DNA from: PBB1 sp040400875
GTDB taxonomy: Bacteria > Pseudomonadota > Gammaproteobacteria > Burkholderiales > Burkholderiaceae_C
Assembly (NCBI GenBank): GCA_040400875.1
Contig: JBBAPK010000005.1
Coordinates: 1 to 64,000 of the forward strand
Direction: 5' to 3'
DNA length: 64,000 nt
A program made the translations under genes and the position numbers. Below the pieces are notes generated by a model, which was given only the letters and a program-made list of their open reading frames with translations, was not told the DNA's origin and did no database searches. Positions 8,497 through 15,159 of the stretch are shown in pieces. Each line of letters starts with the position of its first letter. Position 1 is the stretch's first letter.

Positions 8497-9689
8497 TAGT
8501 TGATACCCATCGCCTCGCGCACATCGCCCATGGTCTGCCGTGCCACCGTGCGCGCGCGCTCGGTGCCCACGTCGACGATCCACTGCACCTGCTTGGGGTT
8601 GCTCAGGTACGTCTCGGCACGCTCGCGCCAGGGTTGCTGCTCGCGCAGGATGGCGTCGATCACGGGCTGCTTGCATTCGAGGCAGCCGATGCCGGCAGAC
8701 TTGCACCCGCTGACCACCCAATCCTTGGTCTGGGCGTCTGAATAGACCTGGTGAAACTGCCACACGGGGCAACGGTCGGGGTCGCCCGCATCGGTACGGC
8801 GCACGCGTTGCGGATCGGTCGGCATGCGCTTGATCTTGCGTTCGACTTCAGCCGGCTCCTCGCGCATCGCGATCGCATTGCCGTAGCTCTTGCTCATCTT
8901 GGCGCCGTCGAGCCCGGGCAGTTTGCTGACCTCGGTGAGCAACACGGCCGGCTCGTGAAGGATGGTCTTGCCGGTGCCTCGCAAAAAGGCGTCGAGCCGC
9001 TCGCGATCGGCCGCGCTCAGCGCGCCTCCTTCGGCGATCAGTGCGCGAGCCTGCTCCAGCGCTGCTTCGCTGCCGGTCTCCTGGAAAGCCTTGCGCGCGG
9101 CGCTGAAGGCCTTGCCGTTGGCCTTGCTCATTTTCTTGACCACCGCTTCGGCCAGCGCATCCGAATTGGCTTCGCGGCCATAAAGGTGATTGAAGCGGCG
9201 AGCCACCTCGCGGGTGATCTCCACGTGTGGCGCCTGGTCTTCGCCCACCGGCACAAACGCCGCCTTGTAGATCAGGATGTCAGCCGCCTGCAGCAGCGGG
9301 TAGCCCAGAAAGCCGTAGGTCGCGAGATCGCGGTCCTTGAGCTTTTCCATCTGGTCCTTGTAGGTTGGCATGCGTTCCAGCCAGGCCAGCGGCGTGCCCA
9401 TGGCCAGCAGCGTGAACAGCTCGGCATGCTCTGGCAGACGGCTCTGAATGAACAGCGTGGCGCGCTCCGGGTCGACGCCGGCGGCCAGCCAGTCGATCAC
9501 CATGTCATAGACATTGCGCTCGATGATTTCGCGGTTCTCGTAGTGCGTGGTCAGCGCATGCCAGTCCGCGACGAAATAGAAGCACTCGTACTCTGCCTGC
9601 AGGCGCACCCAGTTTTTCAAGGCACCGTGGTAGTGGCCGAGGTGCAGGGCACCTGTGGGGCGCATGCCGGACAAGACTCTTTGTTTCAT
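8493..9689 (-). CDS. trpS: Tryptophanyl-tRNA synthetase
   Basis: This class I synthetase has the HIGH motif as HLGH (residues 16-19) and a perfect KMSKS in LDGAKMSKSYGN. At 398 residues it is longer than the ~330-residue E. coli enzyme. The extra length includes an insert between HIGH and KMSKS (around KKMSKANGKAFSAARKAF) and a Cys-containing segment (GCKSAGIGCLECK), consistent with the long TrpS form of beta- and gammaproteobacteria. ATG 9689 is divergent from purN. Confidence 0.96.
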   Translation of the reverse strand: MKQRVLSGMRPTGALHLGHYHGALKNWVRLQAEYECFYFVADWHALTTHYENREIIERNVYDMVIDWLAAGVDPERATLFIQSRLPEHAELFTLLAMGTPLAWLERMPTYKDQMEKLKDRDLATYGFLGYPLLQAADILIYKAAFVPVGEDQAPHVEITREVARRFNHLYGREANSDALAEAVVKKMSKANGKAFSAARKAFQETGSEAALEQARALIAEGGALSAADRERLDAFLRGTGKTILHEPAVLLTEVSKLPGLDGAKMSKSYGNAIAMREEPAEVERKIKRMPTDPQRVRRTDAGDPDRCPVWQFHQVYSDAQTKDWVVSGCKSAGIGCLECKQPVIDAILREQQPWRERAETYLSNPKQVQWIVDVGTERARTVARQTMGDVREAMGINY

Positions 9690-9789
9690 GGGAGCGCTCT
9701 TAAGTCAGGGTCGCGATTGTAGGTTTGGCCCTGGCGGCGAGGTCATACACTGCGGCGCGCCCGCGGCTTGCGGCGCGGATCCCGGCCCC

Positions 9790-10028
9790 ATGAAAAACAT
9801 CGTCATCCTGATATCCGGTCGCGGCTCGAACATGATGGCGATTGCCCAAGCCTGCGCCNNNNNNNNNNNNNNNNNNNNNNNNNNNNNNNNNNNNNNNNNN
9901 NNNNNNNNNNNNNNNNNNNNNNNNNNNNNNNNNNNNNNNNNNNNNNNNNNNNNNNNNNCGGCGAGCTGGACTTCAACGGGGCCGGGCGCATCGCCCATCG
10001 CAGTGGTGCCGCGCAGTGGCTGGTTTAG
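9790..10028 (+). CDS. purN: Phosphoribosylglycinamide formyltransferase, interior lost in assembly gap
   Basis: The first 23 residues (MKNIVILISGRGSNMMAIAQ...) are the classic PurN N-terminus with the SGRGSN phosphate-binding loop. PurN transfers formyl from 10-formyl-THF to GAR in purine synthesis. After the 100-N gap, 22 residues ending in GAAQWLV and TAG (10026-10028) are compatible with a PurN tail but sit in a different frame from the start. The real gap length must therefore leave remainder 2 when divided by 3 if the gene is intact. About 150-170 residues are missing. The assignment of the tail is less certain than that of the head. Confidence 0.75.
9859..9958. other. Assembly gap of 100 N inside purN
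   Basis: Exactly 100 N. PurN is normally around 190-220 residues and only about 45 are visible here, so roughly 450-520 bases are missing rather than 100. Confidence 0.95.
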
Positions 10029-10061
10029 CGCGGGAACCCGCCTGGCGCGAGGGTCGTCACC

Positions 10062-10067
10062 GATAAT
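10062..10067 (+). promoter_or_regulatory. Candidate -10 (GATAAT) close to the rRNA methyltransferase start
   Basis: GATAAT ends seven bases before ATG 10075, with no Shine-Dalgarno between; it may drive a leaderless transcript. Confidence 0.4.
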
Positions 10068-10074
10068 CGATTGG

Positions 10075-11334
10075 ATGTATCCCAACGCCCTGGTCGAACT
10101 TTCCACCGAACTTCTTCACCGAGTCCTGCAATTCGAGTCCCCTGCTGACCGGGTGGTCTCGGACTTTTTCCGGCAGCACCGCACTTTGGGCATGCGCGAG
10201 CGCCATACGCTGGCCGAGACCACCTACACGGTGCTGCGCCAGCGCTTGCTTTATCAGCACCTGGCGCAATCAGGCCGCGGCGAAATGGAGCGTCGTCTGG
10301 TGCTGCTGGGCTGGCAGGGCAATGCGGCTTTTCTTCGCGCAGCGCTGGTTGAAGGCGAGGCGCAGTGGATCGAGAAGATCGAAGCTGTCGACCGCGCCGC
10401 CTTGCCCGAACGTTTGCGTCACAACCTGCCCGAATGGCTGGCTGAGCGGTTGAAGACCGAGGTGGCCGAGGACTTCTGGCCGCTTGTCAACGCGCTGAAT
10501 GAAAACGCGCCGCTTGATTTGCGCGTGAATACCTTCAAAGCCAAGCGCGAGCAGGTCATGGCCGAATTCGCGGCCGCCGGTATCGAGGTCAAGCCGACTC
10601 CGTTTTCGCCATGGGGCTTGCGCGCCGAAGGCAAGCCGGCCTTGCACAAGCTCGACGTGTTCATGCGTGGCGATGTCGAAGTTCAGGACGAGGGCAGCCA
10701 GTTGCTCGCGCTGTTGACCGATGCCAAGCGCGGCGAGATGGTGGTCGACTTCTGTGCCGGGGCGGGCGGCAAGACCTTGGCGCTCGGCGCGTCGATGCGC
10801 AACACCGGGCGTCTGTATGCCTTTGACACCTCGGGCCATCGGCTCGCTGCGCTCAAGCCGCGACTGGCACGCAGCGGCTTGTCCAACGTGCACCCGGTGC
10901 AGATCGCCCATGAGCGTGACGATCGCATCAAGCGGCTCGCAGGCAAGATCGATCGGGTGCTGGTTGATGCGCCCTGCTCGGGTCTGGGCACGCTGCGGCG
11001 CAACCCCGACATGAAGTGGCGGCAGTCGCCCGAGGCCGTCGATGAACTGCGCGTCAAGCAGGCCGCCATCCTCAACAGCGCGGCGCGTTTGTTGAAGTCG
11101 GGTGGCAGGCTGGTCTACGCCACGTGCAGCTTGCTGCGCGCTGAAAACGAGGACATCGCCGATGCCTTTTGCGCTGAGCATTCGCGAGAGTTCAAGCGCG
11201 TTCCTGCGGAGCAGCTTTTGGCCGATGCGCATGTGGAGCAATCGGGCTCGCTGGTGCACGGATCCAGCCTGCGCCTGTGGCCGCATCGACACGCCACCGA
11301 CGGGTTTTTTGCGGCTGTCTGGCAGCGTGTCTGA
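10075..11334 (+). CDS. RsmB/NOP-family rRNA (cytosine-C5) methyltransferase
   Basis: The 419-residue protein has an N-terminal NusB-like helical domain. The SAM-dependent methyltransferase core follows: VVDFCAGAGGKTLALG (motif I), VLVDAPCSGLGTLRRNPD (motif IV with the release cysteine in PCSG) and LVYATCSLLRAENE (motif VI with the catalytic cysteine in TCS). This is the RsmB/RsmF type that makes m5C in 16S rRNA; which cytosine is modified cannot be told. ATG 10075 begins MYPNALVELS; upstream codons in the same frame belong to the purN region. The gene lies 46 bases after purN. Confidence 0.9.
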   Translation: MYPNALVELSTELLHRVLQFESPADRVVSDFFRQHRTLGMRERHTLAETTYTVLRQRLLYQHLAQSGRGEMERRLVLLGWQGNAAFLRAALVEGEAQWIEKIEAVDRAALPERLRHNLPEWLAERLKTEVAEDFWPLVNALNENAPLDLRVNTFKAKREQVMAEFAAAGIEVKPTPFSPWGLRAEGKPALHKLDVFMRGDVEVQDEGSQLLALLTDAKRGEMVVDFCAGAGGKTLALGASMRNTGRLYAFDTSGHRLAALKPRLARSGLSNVHPVQIAHERDDRIKRLAGKIDRVLVDAPCSGLGTLRRNPDMKWRQSPEAVDELRVKQAAILNSAARLLKSGGRLVYATCSLLRAENEDIADAFCAEHSREFKRVPAEQLLADAHVEQSGSLVHGSSLRLWPHRHATDGFFAAVWQRV

Positions 11335-11386
11335 ACGATTTGGTGCGTGGCGACCCCACTCACGGCCCAGCTGGCGATTTGAGCTG

Positions 11387-11413
11387 TTGATGCACAGCAC
11401 CGCCACCTACAAT
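11387..11413 (+). promoter_or_regulatory. Candidate promoter for the desaturase gene
   Basis: TTGATG (11387-11392) and TACAAT (11408-11413) are separated by 15 bases, slightly short. The implied leader to ATG 11447 is about 27 bases. Confidence 0.4.
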
Positions 11414-11446
11414 TGACAGTCAGATTTGTTTCGGAAAACTGGATAC

Positions 11447-12670
11447 ATGAAAACATTCACGATGTTGTCGGATGGCCTGGTGGGCTGGCTCTCGCATGGT
11501 CTGATGCACGCCGCTTGGTGGCAAATCGTGATCTACACGCTGGTGACGACGCACTTCACGATCGCCTCGGTCACCATCTTCTTGCACCGCTCGCAGGCGC
11601 ACCGTTCGGTAGATCTGCACGCGATTCCCTCGCACTTCTTTCGCCTTTGGCTGTGGCTCGGTACTGGCCAGGTGACCAAGGAGTGGGTGTCGATTCACCG
11701 CAAGCACCACGCGAAATGCGAAACGGCTGAAGACCCCCACAGCCCCCAGGTCTTCGGCATCAAGAAGCTGCTGCTGGAAGGCGCCGAGCTGTATCGCACT
11801 GAGTCCAAGAATCGGGAAACATTGCAGAAGTACGGCCACGCCACGCCCGACGACTGGATGGAGCGCAATATCTACGGGCACAACAACTGGATGGGCGTTG
11901 GCCTGATGCTGGTGATCAATCTGGCGCTGTTTGGCGCTGCGGGCCTGACGGTTTGGGCGGTTCAGATGGCCTGGATTCCGGTGACCGCAGCCGGCATCAT
12001 CAACGGCCTGGGCCACTGGTGGGGCTACCGCAACTTCGAGGCGCCAGACGCATCGACGAACATCTCGCCGTGGGGCATCTTCATCGGTGGTGAGGAGTTG
12101 CACAATAACCATCACACTTACCCGACGTCGGCCAAGCTGTCGATCAAGCCCTACGAGTTCGATCTCGGCTGGGCCTACATCCGGGCGCTTGAAATCCTTG
12201 GTTTGGCACAGGTTCGCAAGACCGCGCCGGTCCTGAAGCTCGGCGCGATCAAGCCAGTTGCCGACTCAAAGACGCTGGAAGCGCTGATCGCCCACCGCTA
12301 CGAGGTCATGGCCAAGTACGCCAAGCACCTGCGTGAGGAATGCACCAGCGAGTTGGCGCGGCTGAAGGCCGAAGGTGCCCAGAACACCGCTCGTTGGAAA
12401 GACATGCACCTGGCACAGCGCTGGCTGCACCGCGATGCGGACAAGATCCCACAGGCAGTCAAAGAACGCATGGAGTCTGTGTGCGATCAGCATGCCGTTC
12501 TGGCCAAGCTGGTGGCCATGCGCGAAGAGTTGCGTTCGCTGTGGACACGCACCAACGTGTCGGCTGACCAACTGGTGACCGATTTGCAAGCCTGGTGCAA
12601 AAAGGCAGAGGAAAGCGGCATTGCCGCATTGCAGTCGTTTGCGATCCGTCTGCGAGCCTCGCAAGCCTGA
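11447..12670 (+). CDS. DesA-type acyl-lipid/acyl-CoA desaturase
   Basis: The 407-residue membrane protein has three histidine boxes of the di-iron desaturases: HRSQAH (47-52), HRKHH (84-88) and HNNHH (219-223). Hydrophobic helices lie between them. It should introduce a cis double bond into membrane fatty acids; the Delta-9 position is inferred from similarity to DesA-type enzymes. After the catalytic part there is a charged, helical C-terminal domain (about 321-407) that looks related to the C-terminal region of ISL3-type transposases; see findings. ATG 11447 is preferred to a TTG at 11426. Confidence 0.88.
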   Translation: MKTFTMLSDGLVGWLSHGLMHAAWWQIVIYTLVTTHFTIASVTIFLHRSQAHRSVDLHAIPSHFFRLWLWLGTGQVTKEWVSIHRKHHAKCETAEDPHSPQVFGIKKLLLEGAELYRTESKNRETLQKYGHATPDDWMERNIYGHNNWMGVGLMLVINLALFGAAGLTVWAVQMAWIPVTAAGIINGLGHWWGYRNFEAPDASTNISPWGIFIGGEELHNNHHTYPTSAKLSIKPYEFDLGWAYIRALEILGLAQVRKTAPVLKLGAIKPVADSKTLEALIAHRYEVMAKYAKHLREECTSELARLKAEGAQNTARWKDMHLAQRWLHRDADKIPQAVKERMESVCDQHAVLAKLVAMREELRSLWTRTNVSADQLVTDLQAWCKKAEESGIAALQSFAIRLRASQA

Positions 12671-12700
12671 GTCGCAGCCCGGGCGCCCATGAGGCGCCCA

Positions 12701-12739
12701 AAAAAAACCCGCCGGGCGAGACGCCGAGCGGGTTTTTTG
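12701..12739. terminator. Bidirectional terminator between desaturase and rpmG
   Basis: A perfect 11-bp inverted repeat, AAAAAACCCGC (12702-12712) and GCGGGTTTTTT (12728-12738), carries a T run on both strands. It serves both convergent units. Confidence 0.88.
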
Positions 12740-12754
12740 TTGGAGCCAGCCAAC

Positions 12755-12922
12755 TTAGCGCAGCTTGGTTTCCTTGTACATCACGTGCTTGCGAACCTTC
12801 GGATCAAATTTCATGATCTCGAGTTTTTCGGGCGTCGTCTTCTTGTTCTTGTCGGTCGTGTAGAAGTGACCAGTACCGGCTGACGATTCCAGCTTGATTT
12901 TTTCGCGTCCACCTTTTGCCAT
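12755..12922 (-). CDS. rpmG: 50S ribosomal protein L33
   Basis: The 55-residue translation (MAKGGREKIKLESSAGTGHF... ending YKETKLR) is a complete L33. It has the TTDKNKKTTPEKLEIMKFDP core and lacks the zinc-binding cysteine pairs, so it is the zinc-independent form. ATG is at 12922 and TAA at 12755-12757. rpmB lies 13 bases upstream on the same strand, the usual rpmB-rpmG pair. Confidence 0.97.
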   Translation of the reverse strand: MAKGGREKIKLESSAGTGHFYTTDKNKKTTPEKLEIMKFDPKVRKHVMYKETKLR

Positions 12923-12935
12923 GATTTGCTCCTGA

Positions 12936-13169
12936 TCAGATTTCGCCGCGAGCGCGCAGGTCGGCCACGACCTTTTCGATGCCCACCTTGTCGATCAAAC
13001 GCAGCGCTGCATTCGAGATGCGCAGCCGCACCCAGCGATTTTCGGTTTCAAGCCAGAACCTGCGGTACTGCAGGTTCGGCAGAAAGCGCCGCTTGGTCTT
13101 GTTGTTGGCGTGGGAAACATTGTTTCCCGACATCGGGCGCTTGCCCGTGACTTGACAGACGCGTGCCAT
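12936..13169 (-). CDS. rpmB: 50S ribosomal protein L28
   Basis: The 77-residue product begins MARVCQVTGKRPM and shows NNVSHANNKTKRRF and the RWVRLRISNAALRLIDK block of L28. The start at 13169 gives the family N-terminus and is preceded by an AGGAG-type site (ACAGGAGCAGCGTC before ATG). Longer in-frame extension to 13295 has no family support. It heads the rpmB-rpmG operon. Confidence 0.97.
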   Translation of the reverse strand: MARVCQVTGKRPMSGNNVSHANNKTKRRFLPNLQYRRFWLETENRWVRLRISNAALRLIDKVGIEKVVADLRARGEI

Positions 13170-13308
13170 GACGCTGCTCCTGTTATTTGATGTTTCAGAT
13201 CTTTGAGGCGGACTGCCCTGAGGCCGAACCGCCTCGAGGCTTGCGCCGGCGTGGCCGCTGCAAACGGACCAAGAGTTAAACCCCCAGATACGCACAGCGA
13301 AGCCCGCG

Positions 13309-13314
13309 AGTATA
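13309..13314 (-). promoter_or_regulatory. Candidate -10 (TATACT) for rpmB-rpmG
   Basis: A near-consensus TATACT on the minus strand lies about 140 bases upstream of rpmB, in the spacer after trxB. The long leader it implies contains an inverted repeat GAGGCGG/CCGCCTC (13206-13234). Confidence 0.5.
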
Positions 13315-13349
13315 GCGGTCTGGCCTGCCCAGATTCGTGCCGGCGGCGG

Positions 13350-14300
13350 CTATTTCTCGAGAAAACGCTGCGCGTCCAGTGCGGCCATGCAGCCAGTGCC
13401 CGCGCTGGTGATGGCTTGGCGATACACGTGGTCTTGCACATCACCTGCCGCAAACACGCCCGGCACGCTGGACATGGTGGCCATGCCGCTCAGGCCGCTT
13501 TTCGTGACGATGTAGCCGTCTTTCATGTCGAGCTGGCCGGCAAAGATCTGCGTGTTTGGCTGGTGGCCGATCGCGATGAAGCATCCCTGCAGCGTCAATT
13601 CGCTGGTCGAGTTGTCTTGCGTGTTGCGAATGCGCACGCCGGTGACGCCAGAATCGTCGCCCAGCACTTCATCGAGCGTGTTCCACAGGTGCAGTTGCAC
13701 CTTGCCCGAGGCGGCCTTGTCCATCAACTTGTCGATCAGGATGGCCTCGGCCTTGAACTTGTCGCGGCGGTGGATCACGTGAACCTTGCTGGCAATGTTT
13801 GACAGATACAAGGCCTCTTCCACCGCGGTGTTGCCACCGCCGACCACGCAGACCTCTTGATTGCGGTAGAAAAAGCCATCGCAGGTGGCGCATCCGCTCA
13901 CGCCACGACCCATGAATGCCTCTTCGCTGGGCAAGCCCAGATACTTGGCCGAGGCACCGGTCGAAATGATCAGCGCATCACAGCTGTAGGTTGCGGAGTC
14001 ACCCTTGAGCGTGAACGGGCGCTTCGAAAAATCGACCTCGTTGATGTGATCGAAAACGATCTCGGTATTGAATCGCTCGGCGTGTTTCTGGAAACGCTCC
14101 ATCAAGTCCGGGCCCATCACGCCGTCCACGTCGGCTGGCCAGTTGTCGACGTCGGTGGTGGTCATCAACTGACCGCCTTGAGCCATGCCGGTGATCAGCC
14201 GCGGCTTCAGATTGGCGCGGGCAGCGTAGACGGCTGCGGTGTAGCCGGCAGGGCCAGAGCCCAGTATCAAAAGGGTTGAGTGCGAAGGTGTTGTGCTCAT
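13350..14300 (-). CDS. trxB: Thioredoxin-disulfide reductase
   Basis: TrxB uses NADPH and FAD to reduce thioredoxin. The 316 residues show the N-terminal FAD-binding ILGSGPAGYTAAVYAAR, the redox-active CATC (C137, C140), a second dinucleotide fold (VVGGGNTAVEEALYL) for NADPH with the HRRDKF motif, and the C-terminal GVFAAGDVQD block. ATG 14300 is preferred to a TTG at 14318. The gene is divergent from a Crp/Fnr regulator gene. Confidence 0.96.
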   Translation of the reverse strand: MSTTPSHSTLLILGSGPAGYTAAVYAARANLKPRLITGMAQGGQLMTTTDVDNWPADVDGVMGPDLMERFQKHAERFNTEIVFDHINEVDFSKRPFTLKGDSATYSCDALIISTGASAKYLGLPSEEAFMGRGVSGCATCDGFFYRNQEVCVVGGGNTAVEEALYLSNIASKVHVIHRRDKFKAEAILIDKLMDKAASGKVQLHLWNTLDEVLGDDSGVTGVRIRNTQDNSTSELTLQGCFIAIGHQPNTQIFAGQLDMKDGYIVTKSGLSGMATMSSVPGVFAAGDVQDHVYRQAITSAGTGCMAALDAQRFLEK

Positions 14301-14363
14301 GTTGAAGTCGGATGGCAACGATCGCCAGAGTTTGACACGGCAAGAAAACGCATGACGGCGCGC

Positions 14364-14379
14364 TTGTCAATGAAGACAA
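14364..14379. promoter_or_regulatory. Crp/Fnr-like palindrome between trxB and the regulator gene
   Basis: TTGTC-N6-GACAA is a perfect 16-bp dyad with the spacing of a CRP site. It lies about 70 bases before the regulator start and 64 before trxB. Binding by the adjacent regulator is inference. Confidence 0.4.
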
Positions 14380-14449
14380 TAAGAGTGATTCGATCTGTCA
14401 GCGAAATTCGAACGCAAGCAGCCTTCGAAAAAATCCCAGGAGTCTTTCG

Positions 14450-15112
14450 ATGGCGATGCTTTCCAACCTTGATCTCATTCGGCGAGTGCCGCTGTTTTCA
14501 CTTCTTTCCAACGAGCAGGCCCAAGGCATCGCTGACAACGTGGTCAAGCGTCGCTACAGACGGGGCGAGATTCTGGTGGAGCAGGGGGGCAAGTCAAACG
14601 CGCTGTACATCTTGCTGACCGGACGCGCCCGGGTGCTGACGTCGAGTTCCAAGGGGCGCGAGGTGATTTTGGCGGTGCTCAACTGCGGGGACTACTTGGG
14701 CGAGATGAGCTTGATCGACAACGAACCCCACTCGGCCACGGTGCGCGCCGAGGTCCAGACCGATGCGCTCATCCTCAGCCGTGCCGAGTTTGCGCGCTGC
14801 CTGCCAGAAAACTCTAGCTTGTCCTACGCGATCATGCATGGCCTGGTGCAGCGCTTGCGTAACGCCGACCGGCAGATTGAATCCTTGGCGCTGCTCGACG
14901 TGTACGGCCGCGTGGCGCGTTCGCTGCTCGAGATGGCCGAAGTCGTCAACGAAATTCGCATCATTCGCAGCAAGGTCTCGCGTCAGGACCTGGCCAAGGT
15001 GGTCGGCGCCTCGCGCGAGATGGTCAGCCGGGTGATGAAAGACCTCGAGGAGCGCGGCATGATCGAGACACAGGAAAACGGCTGGGTGGTCCTCAAGCAG
15101 CACCTCAACTGA
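14450..15112 (+). CDS. Crp/Fnr-family transcriptional regulator
   Basis: The 220-residue protein has an N-terminal cyclic-nucleotide-binding-type jelly roll (about residues 12-125: RRGEILVEQGGKSNALYILLTG, DYLGEMSLIDNEPHSATV), a long dimer helix and a C-terminal winged helix (SRQDLAKVVGASREMVSRVMKDLEERG). It lacks the N-terminal cysteine cluster of Fnr, so it is unlikely to be an oxygen-sensing Fe-S regulator; the effector is unknown. ATG 14450 follows AGGAG (14438-14442) by seven bases. A second ATG at 14456 is possible. Confidence 0.88.
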   Translation: MAMLSNLDLIRRVPLFSLLSNEQAQGIADNVVKRRYRRGEILVEQGGKSNALYILLTGRARVLTSSSKGREVILAVLNCGDYLGEMSLIDNEPHSATVRAEVQTDALILSRAEFARCLPENSSLSYAIMHGLVQRLRNADRQIESLALLDVYGRVARSLLEMAEVVNEIRIIRSKVSRQDLAKVVGASREMVSRVMKDLEERGMIETQENGWVVLKQHLN

Positions 15113-15147
15113 GGCGGGGCCCGGCGCTTGGAGGGCATGGCTTCGGC

Positions 15148-15153
15148 CACAAT
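15148..15153 (+). promoter_or_regulatory. Candidate -10 (CACAAT) close to the ftsK start
   Basis: CACAAT ends six bases before ATG 15160 and no Shine-Dalgarno is present between them, suggesting a leaderless transcript. Confidence 0.35.
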
Positions 15154-15159
15154 GGTCCG

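Noticed and set aside
9655..11334. One long plus-strand frame from the trpS 5' end through the N run to the methyltransferase stop
   Set aside because: The fusion is created by the 100-N gap; purN and the methyltransferase are separate genes.
14450..15112. Oxygen-sensing Fnr
   Set aside because: The N-terminal cysteine cluster needed for the Fe-S centre is absent.
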